In this document: in pieces, positions 19,401-28,133 of the stretch
Numbering within the stretch: position 1 is the stretch's first letter
Layout: each line of letters starts with the position of its first letter
Made by a program: the position numbers and the translations under genes
The notes under the pieces: model-generated
The model's input: the letters and a program-made list of their open reading frames with translations, nothing else
Told to the model about the DNA's origin: nothing
Databases searched by the model: none
DNA from: Flavobacteriales bacterium
GTDB lineage: Bacteria > Bacteroidota > Bacteroidia > Flavobacteriales_D > Sanyastnellaceae
Length of the DNA stretch: 64,000 nt
Direction of reading: 5' to 3'
Assembly (NCBI GenBank): GCA_016722445.1
Contig: JADKIZ010000016.1
Coordinates: 1-64,000 of the forward strand

Positions 19401-21249
19401 TTCTAACCTTCCTGAAGATGAAAGCTACTCTTGCGATCAAGTGATTCCTGTAGCTGAAGTTACTGCTGATGACGTATGTGACGGTGACCTAGATGTTACT
19501 CACAATGATGTTATCATCCCAGGTAACTGCCCTGCTACTTACGAAATCGTTCGTACATTCTACGCTGTAGATGGTTGTGGTAATGATGTTTCTTACGATC
19601 AACACATCTCTGTGTCTGATAACGAAGCTCCAGAATTCACATTCATCCCAGAAGGTGGTAACTACACTTGTGAAGAAGGTGCGCCATTCGTTGATGCACA
19701 AGCTGAAGACAACTGTAGCACATTCGACATCACTTCTTTTGACGTGACTGTTGATACTACTATCGTGATCAACTTCGCTGCTGAGCAAGTAACATATTGC
19801 GGAACACTCATCACACGCTACTTCGTAGCTGAAGATGCTTGTGGTAACGCTGATACTGCTTCTACAGTGTACTTTGTTTATGACAACGTTGCTCCAACTT
19901 TCGATCAGGATCTTTCTGATGTGTACGTTCAGTGCGCTTCTGATATCCCTGCTCCAGTTGAAGTTACTGCTACTGACAACTGTACTACTGCTACAGTAAG
20001 TGTTGATACTGACGTTCTCGAATCTGACACTTGTGGTAATCAGACTATCCTGGTGATCTACACTGCAATTGACGAGTGTGGTAACACTGCTAGCACTTCT
20101 TACCAAATCATCGTAAATGATGATACAGATCCAGAATTCGTAAACTGTCCTTCTGACATCGTGTTGGCTTGTGACGCAGAAATCCCAGCTCCTGCTGCAC
20201 CTTCTGCAACAGACAACTGCGACCAAAGCGTTGACGTTTCTTACGAGCAGTTTGTATTCGGTGATGTTCCTGCTGAAGGTTCAATCGCTGATTGTGATCT
20301 GATCACTCCGGTTCGTCCAGCTGATAACCCATGTGTATATCCTTACGATTGGGCTATGGTGATGTTCGGAATGCCTACCGCTCACAAATGGTACTACGTT
20401 TCTGAAGGTAGCCTCGTTCAGTATCCTGACGGTTCTACTCACCTCGAAGCTACAATGAACAACGTGTTGAACCCAGCTAACGGTTGGTATGTAAACGTGT
20501 GGTTCTCTGGTAACATGGATTGGTCTACTTGGGCTAGTCAGTCGTTCCCAACTGGTTTCAAAGGTGATTGCGGTGGTGTTGGTGCTAACCACGAAGCTTG
20601 GGCTTACTCTCTGCTTATGGCAGGTGAAGGTGCTGAACTCGTTGGTTTCGGTTCTTACAACGGTTCTTCTTTGAACCTCGTACACGCTCCGATCAACAAC
20701 TACTTCGGTTTCCAACTTGGTGATGGTGCTAACAACTACAACGATGCTTATGGTTTCGGTGGTTGGTTCAGCTATAGCGGTACCTTCATGGACGCTTCTA
20801 TCTCTGGTGCTGGTGACTTCGCATTCGAACTCGATTGCTGCCCAGACTACTGGTTGGTTCGTCAGTGGACTGCTGTTGATTGCTCTGGTAACTCTTCAAC
20901 TTGCACTCAGACCATCACATTTGAAGGTACTGAACCAGTTGTTGTGACTCCTCAAGCTCCAGTAGTTTCTAACAACGAAACAAAAGCTGAAAGCAACCTT
21001 TCTGTAATGCCAAATCCTGCAACTGACAAAACCATGTTCTCATTCACTGCTTCTATGGCTGGTAAGACAACACTCGAAGTGTTCGACATGACCGGTAAGA
21101 AAGTAGCTGATGTATTCATGGGTGTAGTTGAAGCTGGAGTTGAGTACAAAGTGGACTACAATGTAAACAGCCTGGCAACAGGTATCTACACTTATCGCCT
21201 CACTAACGGTAACGCTACCGATATGGGCAAACTGATCATTAGTAAGTAA
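13410..21249 (+). CDS. Giant HYR-like repeat surface protein with choice-of-anchor L domain and T9SS sorting tail
   Basis: About 2610 residues if one homopolymer shift is corrected (T5 at 14279-14283; four T give ..APADFASNDDISDMINVG). Order: signal peptide (MKHLYQSLKGYVAIL..SAVAQ), choice-of-anchor L domain (~30-285, with ILLTSGRAADAIGPN and YVFGSEEYNEYV), then about 22 HYR/Ig-like modules of ~77 residues. Each has an EC start, ATDNC, a GxCP or GNSC turn, TW.ATDECGN and IxDTTAPV, so four cysteines recur per module. Modules 8-19 form a 4-module block repeated three times at 930 bp. Two related ~190-residue inserts (WFTYNGF / WFSYSGTF) lie near 14945-15510 and 20285-20810. A type A T9SS tail closes it (SVMPNPATDKTMFSF, GIYTYRLTNG, KLIISK). 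Codon use is strongly biased (GCT, GGT, ACT, AAC), suggesting high expression. Likely a cell-surface or matrix adhesin. Confidence 0.9.
16842..19631 (+). repeat. Threefold 930-bp tandem repeat inside the giant gene
   Basis: Blocks begin with CCAATGTTCGGTTATGAC at 16842 and 17772 and CCAATGTTCGATTATGAC at 18702: exactly 930 bp, or 310 codons, each time. Blocks 1 and 2 are nearly identical over long stretches; block 3 diverges towards its end. Each block encodes four HYR-like modules. Confidence 0.93.
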
Positions 21250-21276
21250 TCAGTTTTTAAGTATATCTTTTAACAG

Positions 21277-21309
21277 AACCCCTCTCTGCGAAAGCAGAGA
21301 GGGGTTTTT
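21277..21309 (+). terminator. Intrinsic terminator of the giant gene
   Basis: Stem ACCCCTCTCTGC / GCAGAGAGGGGT with a GAAA tetraloop, followed by a T-rich run (TTTTTGTTTT), about 28 bp after the stop codon. Confidence 0.93.
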
Positions 21310-21317
21310 GTTTTACT

Positions 21318-22330
21318 CCAATTGGATTTAAGATTTAAAATTTAAGATTTAAAATTGGCATCGGGCTTACTCTGAGCGCAGATGTGTGCTCGCCTGGGAG
21401 GGTTCAAGGTTCAATGTTCAAAGTTCAATGTTGCGGTAGGCATTCTTTGTTAGAAAAGATTTGAGCGCCTCACAGCCTTAACTCCGCGCACCTAATACCT
21501 AATACCTTGTACCTAATACTTTGAGATTTTAGATTTAAAATTTAAGATTTAAAATTGGCATCAGGCTTACTCTGAGCGCAGATGTGTGCTCGCCTGGGAG
21601 GGTTCAATGTTCAATGTTCAATGTTCAAAGTTCAAAGTTGCGGGCAGGCATTCTTTTTTAGATAAGATTTGATCGCCTCACAGCCTTAACTCCGCGCACC
21701 TAATACCTAATACCTTGTACCTAATACTTTGAGATTTAAGATTTAAAATTGGCATCAGGCTTACTCTGAGCGCAGATGTGTGCTCGCCTGGGAGGGTTCA
21801 AGGTTCAATGTTCAAAGTTCAAAGTTGCGGCAGGCATTCTTTTTTAGATAAGATTTGATCGCCTCACAGCCTTAACTCCGCGCACCTAATACCTAATACC
21901 TTGTACCTAATACTTTGTGATTTAAGATTTAAAATTTAAGATTTAAAATTGGCATCAGGCTTACTCTGAGCGCAGATGTGTGATCGCCTGTGAAGGTTCA
22001 ATGTTCAATGTTCAAAGTTCAATGTTGCGGTAGGCATTCTTTGTTAGAAAAGATTTGATCGCCTCACAGCCTTATTTCCGCGCTCCTAATACCTAATACC
22101 TTGTACCTATTACTTTGGGATTTATAACTAAAGATCGACGAGGAGGTGAATTGGTTATAGAGTTTTCTTTAACCACAAAGAGCTCAAAGTTAAAAGCCAC
22201 AAGGCGCACAAAAAGATATTCAAATCACGGTTACTTACCTCTTCATATTCCACCTTACAATTTCATGCAGCAAATTCATAATTCATACTTCATAATTCAT
22301 AATTCATACTTCATACTTCATAATTCACAA
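21318..22330. repeat. Composite repeat array, four tandem 194-200 bp units plus tail (right inverted copy)
   Basis: Each unit: ATTTAAG/ATTTAAA heptamers, GGCATCAGGCTTACTCTGAG link, CTCGCCTGGGAGGG, TTCAATG/TTCAAAG heptamers, AGATTTGATCGCCTCACAG link, CCTAATA heptamers. GCTTAC starts lie at 21365, 21565, 21759 and 21959. After 22120 follow the ~130-bp unique module (TTAACCACAAAGAGCTCAAA ..) and AATTCAT heptamers up to 22330. The whole is the reverse complement of 9795-10165 with the middle amplified. No gene is credible here. Confidence 0.9.
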
Positions 22331-22332
22331 TT

Positions 22333-22361
22333 AAAAAAGGCAGCCACTAGACTGCCTTTTT
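22333..22361 (-). terminator. Terminator of the FKBP gene (bidirectional look)
   Basis: Stem AAAAAGGCAG / CTGCCTTTTT around CCACTAGA, flanked by A and T runs, 22 bp after the FKBP stop on the minus strand. Confidence 0.85.
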
Positions 22362-22382
22362 ATTCATCTGTATTTCGGGTGT

Positions 22383-23153
22383 TTATTTTTTCTCTTTTGT
22401 CGCTGGCTGCGTTGCTGGTTTTGCTTCAACCGGCTTCACTTCTGCAGGTTTGCCTTTTTGTGCAGGAGCGCCTTGTGGTGCTGCAGCTGTGCCGTCAACT
22501 TTTTCTACTTTGATCAATTCAACATCGAAAATCAAAGTGGAATTGGCTGCAATTTTACCTTGTGCTCTATTGCCATAAGCCAAATTTGATGGGATATAGA
22601 AAGTTGTCTTTCCACCTTCTTTCATCAATTGCAATCCTTCTGTCCATCCTGTAATGACTTGGTTCAAACCAAACGTAGCTGGTTGTCCGCGCTCTACAGA
22701 ACTATCGAATACTGTTCCGTCGATCAAAGTACCATGGTAATGAACCGTTACTTTGTCATTGGCATCAGGTGCTTGTCCGCTTCCTTCTGTGGTTGTTTTG
22801 TATTGAAGTCCTGATGCTGTCGTTTTAACACCTGACTTTTCTTTGTTGGCCTTCAGGTAATCTTCGCCAGCTTTTTTGGAAGCCTCTGCTTTTGCATCAG
22901 CTATTTTTTTGGATTCTTCGCGGTAGATTTTATCGGCTGTAGCAGCATCCATAGATGATTTGCCACTTAATGCAGCAGCAATAGCTTCTGTGATTTTGGC
23001 CTGATCATAATTGGTAATTCCGCTCTTTTTAATGGTTTCCGCCATACTCACACCCAAGGCGTAAGACACACTGTCCTGGTGGGTCTTGAGGGTTTGTGAA
23101 AATGCTGTGCTTGTTGCGAAAAGCGCAAAAGCAAATACAATTTGTTTCTTCAT
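22383..23153 (-). CDS. FKBP-type peptidyl-prolyl isomerase, exported
   Basis: 256 residues. Signal peptide MKKQIVFAFALFATSTAFSQ, then an N-terminal helical dimerisation region typical of Mip/FkpA (YALGVSMAETIKKSG, TADKIYREESKKIADAKAEA), then the FKBP catalytic domain (~120-225: VTVHYHGTLIDGTVFDSS, GWTEGLQLMKEGGKTTFYIP, LAYGNRAQGKIAANSTLIFD). The C-terminal 35 residues are Ala/Pro/Lys-rich and low complexity. Catalyses cis-trans proline isomerisation in the periplasm and probably helps fold exported proteins; the Cys- and Pro-containing giant protein next door is a possible but unproven client. Single gene with its own terminator. Confidence 0.93.
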   Translation of the reverse strand: MKKQIVFAFALFATSTAFSQTLKTHQDSVSYALGVSMAETIKKSGITNYDQAKITEAIAAALSGKSSMDAATADKIYREESKKIADAKAEASKKAGEDYLKANKEKSGVKTTASGLQYKTTTEGSGQAPDANDKVTVHYHGTLIDGTVFDSSVERGQPATFGLNQVITGWTEGLQLMKEGGKTTFYIPSNLAYGNRAQGKIAANSTLIFDVELIKVEKVDGTAAAPQGAPAQKGKPAEVKPVEAKPATQPATKEKK

Positions 23154-23235
23154 GGATTTTTTGTTCTGAATGTTAATGGGTTAAACAATTCTTTGGGGTA
23201 AAATTATTAAAGTCTGCCTAATTCCTGACAGAGGA

Positions 23236-24008
23236 TTAACCTCTCGTAAACACGAAATGCTCGGAATTGGAAAGTTTTGCATTGTATGCGTAATTGTCAA
23301 CTTCAAATGCCCGAAGATCCTCAGGATGGGCAATTTCGTTTTCTATAAAAAACCTTGCCATTTTTCCACGGGCCAGTTTAGCATACGTGGAAGTAACCAC
23401 ATATTTATCACCCTTCTTTTCCTTGAACTCGCAATGAATCACCCGTCGATCGAGGGTTTTCAGGTTGATGGCTTTGAAGTATTCGTCAGATGCGAGATTG
23501 AGCAAAATGCCCTTTTTATCCAAACTACGTTTGATTTCCGACGTGATTTTTTCCTCCCAGTATTGGTAGAGATTTTTTTATTGTAGGGAAATTTTGATGG
23601 GGTTCCCATCATCAAACGATAGGGCATTACCAGATCGAGAGGACGCATCACACCATATAGTCCGCTGAGAATTCGGAGGTTTTCATGGGCAAATTGAAGT
23701 TCCTTTGGTGAGAATTCTACCGCCTGCATTCCGCGATAGACCTCACCGCGAAACATCAAAATCGCGGGAAATGCATTGCGATGGGTAAATGGTTTTTTCC
23801 AACTCTGGAATCTCTGCTTGGATTCTTGAGCAATGGCTGGTGAAGCATCCAAGAGGTTTTGAAGGGTTTTCAAATCCAATTTGCGCAAGAGCTGAACCAG
23901 GGATTCTGCTTCTTTGATAAAGACCGGCTGACTACATTTCAGATCGGGATAATGGATCTGATCATCGAGAAGTTTGGCAGGAGAAATCACTGCGAGCAGT
24001 GAGCTCAT
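23236..24008 (-). CDS. yaaA: YaaA (UPF0246) peroxide-stress family protein, one frameshift
   Basis: About 257 residues, the usual length. N-terminal part starts MSSLLAVISPAKLLD and includes TLQNLLDASPAIAQESKQRF, RNAFPAILMFRGEVYRGM and LRILSGLYGVMRPLDLVMPY, a strong family signature. The C-terminal part continues DKKGILLNLASDEYFKAI, FKEKKGDKYVVTSTYAK and ARGKMARFFIENEI. The frame breaks at the T7 run 23573-23579 (A7 on the coding strand); one extra base gives ..YNKKNLYQYWEEKI. In E. coli YaaA limits intracellular iron damage under peroxide stress and binds DNA. It starts 7 bp after the SGNH gene, so likely co-transcribed. Confidence 0.9.
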
Positions 24009-24015
24009 AAGCGGT

Positions 24016-25311
24016 TTATTTTTTATCGAGATAATTACCGAAAGCTTCCTTGAATGCGGCAGTCATCATATCAGCCTGAAGTTCGTAACCTCTTTTGCTC
24101 AAGTGAATTTTATCCGCAGCAGCAAGTTCTGCTCTCTGCCATTGTTTAATAGAACCAAGTCCTCCCATGATTTCAAAGAGATCATAGACTGCACCGTCAT
24201 ATTTGGCGGCAAGTCTGTACATCACTTCCTGCACCTTGATGGCGTTTTTATTCGGATGACTCTTTTGATAGTAGGTGTCATTATTGGTGACAAACATGAA
24301 ACAAACATCCGGATTTACACGGATGAAATCTGCAAGCAGTGAATCATAACGTGCTTCGTAAAGTGCTGCGTCGAAATCACCATCAGGAACATTGGCATCA
24401 TTGACACCAATTCCGAAAATGGCGAGATCAGGCTGAAGTGTGGCCAGTTGTTCGCCGAACAATCCGCAACGTAGATAACTCCTCGTGCTCGCACCATTCA
24501 CGCCAATGGCGTTATAGGTAATTCCACTTTTTTCTTCTCCAAGATATACTCCTTGAAATGTGAACCAAGATGCTTCGTTGTCGGTTCGATGAAATGTGAA
24601 TTGGAGTTCGGAAACCCTAGGCGAAAATGTCAATTCGGTATATCCAGCGGATGGATTTTCAAAGATCTTCTGCAGTTGAACCGTGGTGTCTATTGCCAAT
24701 TGAATGTTTTCACTGTTTTGGTGATAGATGCGCACTTTTCCAAAACGATAATCCACGGAATCATAAGACATCGCTTTGATGCGAATACTGGCTGTGCTAT
24801 CGTAACTCGTAGCACTGATGCCCGACATTCCCCAAAGACAATCGTCTTTGCTCACACTATTGCGACAACCGGTCCATTGGCCGGTCCATTCACAATCGAT
24901 GCTTTTGGGCGAATTGGTTTTGGCCAGTTCATAGGGAAATACAAATCCGCGTTCTCCGCGGGCGCCATACACCATTTCGGTGAAATTTTCGCGCATTTTA
25001 TCTGTCAGGAATCCTCCCTGAACGTGCGAACCACCGATGTGTACGATGTTGATTTTCCCCTGGCCATTGAAAGCCAGATGCTCAAATTTTCCAAAGAGAT
25101 TTTCCCACTTGTCCTTTTTTCCTTCAATGGAAATGTGGTTGAGGTCGTATTTGATGAATGAAAACTCTTCACGAATTCCGGTCGAATTCATGATGCCGCC
25201 ATCCAAGCGAGCATCGGGCATCACGATCCAGGCGGAAAGGACCACCAGAACCAATGCTGAAAAATAGAACCGAAATGTTTTTCTCATAAATGTCTTCATA
25301 CCCATAATCAC
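24016..25311 (-). CDS. SGNH/GDSL-type hydrolase, exported
   Basis: Up to 431 residues; true start may be MKTF (25299) or MRKT, just before a signal anchor (FRFYFSALVLVVLSAWIVM). The SGNH blocks are visible: block I NIVHIGGSHVQGG (catalytic Ser in GSH), block III AIFGIGVNDAN (Asn) and block V DKIHLSKRGYELQ (Asp/His). Between I and III lies a ~150-residue insert with beta-rich sequence (WFTFQGVYLGE), as in hydrolases with an inserted carbohydrate-binding-like domain. Such enzymes de-acylate cell-wall or exported glycans; the exact substrate is not predictable. First gene of a likely SGNH-yaaA pair. Confidence 0.82.
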   Translation of the reverse strand: MIMGMKTFMRKTFRFYFSALVLVVLSAWIVMPDARLDGGIMNSTGIREEFSFIKYDLNHISIEGKKDKWENLFGKFEHLAFNGQGKINIVHIGGSHVQGGFLTDKMRENFTEMVYGARGERGFVFPYELAKTNSPKSIDCEWTGQWTGCRNSVSKDDCLWGMSGISATSYDSTASIRIKAMSYDSVDYRFGKVRIYHQNSENIQLAIDTTVQLQKIFENPSAGYTELTFSPRVSELQFTFHRTDNEASWFTFQGVYLGEEKSGITYNAIGVNGASTRSYLRCGLFGEQLATLQPDLAIFGIGVNDANVPDGDFDAALYEARYDSLLADFIRVNPDVCFMFVTNNDTYYQKSHPNKNAIKVQEVMYRLAAKYDGAVYDLFEIMGGLGSIKQWQRAELAAADKIHLSKRGYELQADMMTAAFKEAFGNYLDKK

Positions 25312-25382
25312 GCCGTTTTAGGAAGGTTAGACTTCCCTATACGGTGATTCTCGCTTTTCGTTTCCGATTTGTAAGCGACAAA

Positions 25383-26096
25383 TCAGAAGTTTGGTTTGAG
25401 CAGGTACTGAGAATAAAACTTGTCGATTTCATCCACGGCTTCCTGCGCTGTATCCACAACAGAGAAAAGAAACAAATCCTGTGCGGAAATATTTCTTTCC
25501 TGTTCTAAAAGAACAGCTTTTATCCAGTCAACCAGTCCGTTCCAGAAAGACTTTCCAACAAGAATGATAGGAAAACGGCCGATCTTATCGGTCTGGATCA
25601 AAGTCAAGGCTTCGAAAAACTCATCGAGGGTTCCAAATCCGCCTGGCATGACCACAAAACCCTGACTGTATTTCACGAACATGACTTTCCTGACAAAGAA
25701 GTAGTCGAAATTGATGCTTTTATCATGATCCACGTAGGCATTGCCATGTTGTTCGAAAGGCAGGACAATGTTCAGACCTACAGAGGTACCATCTCCGTCT
25801 TTTGCGCCTTTGTTGGCGGCTTCCATGATACCGGGACCACCACCGGTAATCACTCCGTATCCTTTTTGGGTGAGTTTATAAGCAATTTCTTCTGCTGTCT
25901 GATAATGCTGATTATCCGGTTTGGTGCGTGCCGATCCGAAAATCGAAACGCAAGGGCCAATTTGTCCCATTCTTTCATAACCTTCAACAAATTCTCCCAT
26001 GATCTTGAAGATGGACCATGAGTCATTGGAACGTATCTCATTCCAGTTTCTTTGCTTGAATTTATTGGCTATTCTGCTGTCTTTTTCCATGAGCAA
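25383..26096 (-). CDS. LOG-family Rossmann protein (TIGR00730-like), copy 1
   Basis: 237 residues. The LOG signature is complete: VITGGGPGIMEAANKGAKD (nucleotide loop) and VMPGGFGTLDEFFEALTL (PGGxGTxxE catalytic motif). Family members hydrolyse the N-glycosidic bond of nucleoside 5'-monophosphates (cytokinin-type or AMP/IMP). The N-terminal 35-residue helical extension (RIANKFKQRNWNEIRSNDSW) marks the longer subfamily. A shorter paralogue lies at 29494-30075. Start: ATG at 26096, with a second ATG two codons later equally possible. Confidence 0.88.
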   Translation of the reverse strand: MLMEKDSRIANKFKQRNWNEIRSNDSWSIFKIMGEFVEGYERMGQIGPCVSIFGSARTKPDNQHYQTAEEIAYKLTQKGYGVITGGGPGIMEAANKGAKDGDGTSVGLNIVLPFEQHGNAYVDHDKSINFDYFFVRKVMFVKYSQGFVVMPGGFGTLDEFFEALTLIQTDKIGRFPIILVGKSFWNGLVDWIKAVLLEQERNISAQDLFLFSVVDTAQEAVDEIDKFYSQYLLKPNF

Positions 26097-26235
26097 TTGT
26101 TTTCGTTTTTATTCATTATAAAGGGCCGCGAAATCTCGTCCTGCTTTTTTCAGGATGAGGAATGTGACCGCTTTGGCTGGGGATTATCGTCGTGACCGAA
26201 TGGCCTCGTATCAAACCCGACTCGCGAAAATACGA

Positions 26236-27801
26236 TCAGAAAAGTGATTTTTTACGTTTTGATGTTTTTCCACCTAATCCAAGTACACCAAGCAATCCGC
26301 GGGCAAGCTCCCGCACTACTGTATTGCCTACTTGTCTGACCATGGTATTCTTGCTGAGTTTTTCTACCATGGAGGGCTCAGGCTTCTCGGTCTTTGTTTT
26401 AGGACGAGGTTTCACTTCTACTTCTTCAGATTCATCTTCTGCACGCGCATTTTGCAGTTTCGCCTCAAGTATTTCATACGCACTTTCTCTATCGAGTTCC
26501 TCTGCATATTTCTGTGCAAGAAAGGAGGAGGTCACCACACGATCAATCTCTTCAGGTGTAAGAACGCCCATTCTGCTCATCGGAGCTCTGAGATGCACTG
26601 CAGCGAGTGGAGTAGGTATGCCCTTTTCATTCAGTGCTGTTACCAATGCCTGACCTATTCCAATACTCGTGAGCAATTCTTCTGTTTTATAATATTCGGA
26701 AATAGGATAGTTCTCTGAGGTTTTTCTGATGGCCTTCCGATCTTTTTCAGTAAATGCTCGCAACGCATGTTGAACTTTTAGACCCAACTGTGCAAGCACA
26801 TCTTCTGGAATATCATACGGATTTTGTGTGCAGAAATAAATGCCGACACCTTTGGAGCGGATCAGTTTGATGATGGCTTCGATTTGGTCCAACAATGCCT
26901 TTGAGGCTTCATTGAAAATCAAATGGGCTTCATCGATGAAGACGCATAACTTCGGTTTATCCAAATCACCTGCCTCTGGAAATGAATTGTAGATTTCTGC
27001 CAACATCTGCAACATGAATGTCGAGAACATTTTGGGCTTATCTTGAATGTCCGTGAGACGAACAATACTCACAATGCCTCGACCCTGTTGGTCGGTGCGT
27101 GTGAGATCGGATACTTCAAATGATTTTTCTCCAAAGAATATTTCTGCTCCTTGCGTTTCCAACTCAATGACTTTGCGGAGGATCGTAGCAACTGATGCTT
27201 CGGAAATTTTTCCGTATTCTTTTTCGATCAATTCCTTTCCTTCATCTGTGGAATACTGAAGCATTCTCTTAAAGTCTTTCAGATCGAGTAGGGGAAGGTT
27301 GTTGTCATCAGCGAATTTGAAAATGATGGCAACGATGCCGCCTTGTGTATCATTCAATTCTAAAATTTTAGAAAAAAGCACAGGACCAAATTCGCTGACT
27401 GTTGCGCGAAGTCTAGCACCTTTTTCTTTCGAAAGAGAAAGTAATTCAATCTGACATCCCGAGGGTGTATATGGAATACCGATGATCTGATGACGCTCTT
27501 CAATTTTGGGATTGATCACGCCAGGTGTTGCAATTCCGCTGAGGTCTCCTTTCAAATCCATCATTAAAACAGGGATGCCTTTGTTGGCCATGTTTTCGGC
27601 AATGATTTGCAACGTGACAGTTTTACCCGTTCCCGTAGCACCTGCGATGAGTCCATGTCTGTTCAACGTTTTTAGGGGAATACTCACCTGAGCTCCTTGT
27701 TGCGGGGTACCATCTAGAATGGCGCCACCTAATGTGATATAATCTCCTTTGAAGGTATAACCTTCTGTGATGTGTGTTTGAAAGGATGAAATGCGATCCA
27801 T
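26236..27801 (-). CDS. HerA-like ATPase, DUF853 family
   Basis: 521 residues. Walker A GATGTGKT at 54-61, MMDLKGDLSGIATPG after it, Walker B LCVFIDEAHLIF near 285, an arginine-finger region (KLIRSKGVGIYFCTQNPYDI), and a basic C-terminus (GGKTSKRKKSLF). This is the DUF853/YjgR type of HerA/FtsK-like P-loop ATPase; members are hexameric translocase-like proteins of unsettled role. The Lys/Glu/Pro linker at ~440-480 (EEVEVKPRPKTKTEKPEPS) is low complexity. It follows the DUF3817 gene by 17 bp; 139 bp separate it from the LOG gene. Confidence 0.9.
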   Translation of the reverse strand: MDRISSFQTHITEGYTFKGDYITLGGAILDGTPQQGAQVSIPLKTLNRHGLIAGATGTGKTVTLQIIAENMANKGIPVLMMDLKGDLSGIATPGVINPKIEERHQIIGIPYTPSGCQIELLSLSKEKGARLRATVSEFGPVLFSKILELNDTQGGIVAIIFKFADDNNLPLLDLKDFKRMLQYSTDEGKELIEKEYGKISEASVATILRKVIELETQGAEIFFGEKSFEVSDLTRTDQQGRGIVSIVRLTDIQDKPKMFSTFMLQMLAEIYNSFPEAGDLDKPKLCVFIDEAHLIFNEASKALLDQIEAIIKLIRSKGVGIYFCTQNPYDIPEDVLAQLGLKVQHALRAFTEKDRKAIRKTSENYPISEYYKTEELLTSIGIGQALVTALNEKGIPTPLAAVHLRAPMSRMGVLTPEEIDRVVTSSFLAQKYAEELDRESAYEILEAKLQNARAEDESEEVEVKPRPKTKTEKPEPSMVEKLSKNTMVRQVGNTVVRELARGLLGVLGLGGKTSKRKKSLF

Positions 27802-27818
27802 CTTTGAATGAAATTGTT

Positions 27819-28130
27819 TTATTGATTTTGTGATTCTTGATATTCCTTCAGGACAAGTCCATCGAGGAAAAATGTTCCGAACGGAATGATTGATGCGATA
27901 AATACGATGAGGGCTTTTTTAAATGGAAAATTTGCCTGCTGCATCGCTTGATAAATGGTGTACATGAATAGAATGAAAAGAATTCCATGCACCGTACCCG
28001 TGATGCGAACCGCTACAGGAATGTCTGCAAAATATTTTAGGGGCATCGCTACAAACAACAAAACCAAATATGACCATCCTTCGATGATACCTGCGGTGCG
28101 CATATCTTTTAGTGCTTTGGGTAGTTTCAT
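27819..28130 (-). CDS. DUF3817 small integral membrane protein
   Basis: 103 residues with three hydrophobic stretches: GIIEGWSYLVLLFVAMPLKY, GTVHGILFILFMYTIYQAM and KALIVFIASIIPFGTFFLDG. The EG(W/I)S..LL....PLKY and H(G)..FI.. pattern is typical of DUF3817 (YdzA-like), unknown function. It follows the helicase gene by 3 bp and precedes the HerA-like gene by 17 bp, so these three are probably one transcription unit. Confidence 0.85.
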   Translation of the reverse strand: MKLPKALKDMRTAGIIEGWSYLVLLFVAMPLKYFADIPVAVRITGTVHGILFILFMYTIYQAMQQANFPFKKALIVFIASIIPFGTFFLDGLVLKEYQESQNQ

Positions 28131-28133
28131 AGA

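Noticed and set aside
21318..22120. Regular array that could be mistaken for CRISPR
   Set aside because: Units are 194-200 bp and repeated throughout; there are no short repeats with unique spacers and no cas genes.
24553..25161. 202-codon plus-strand frame
   Set aside because: It is the complement of the SGNH hydrolase gene, which has intact catalytic motifs.
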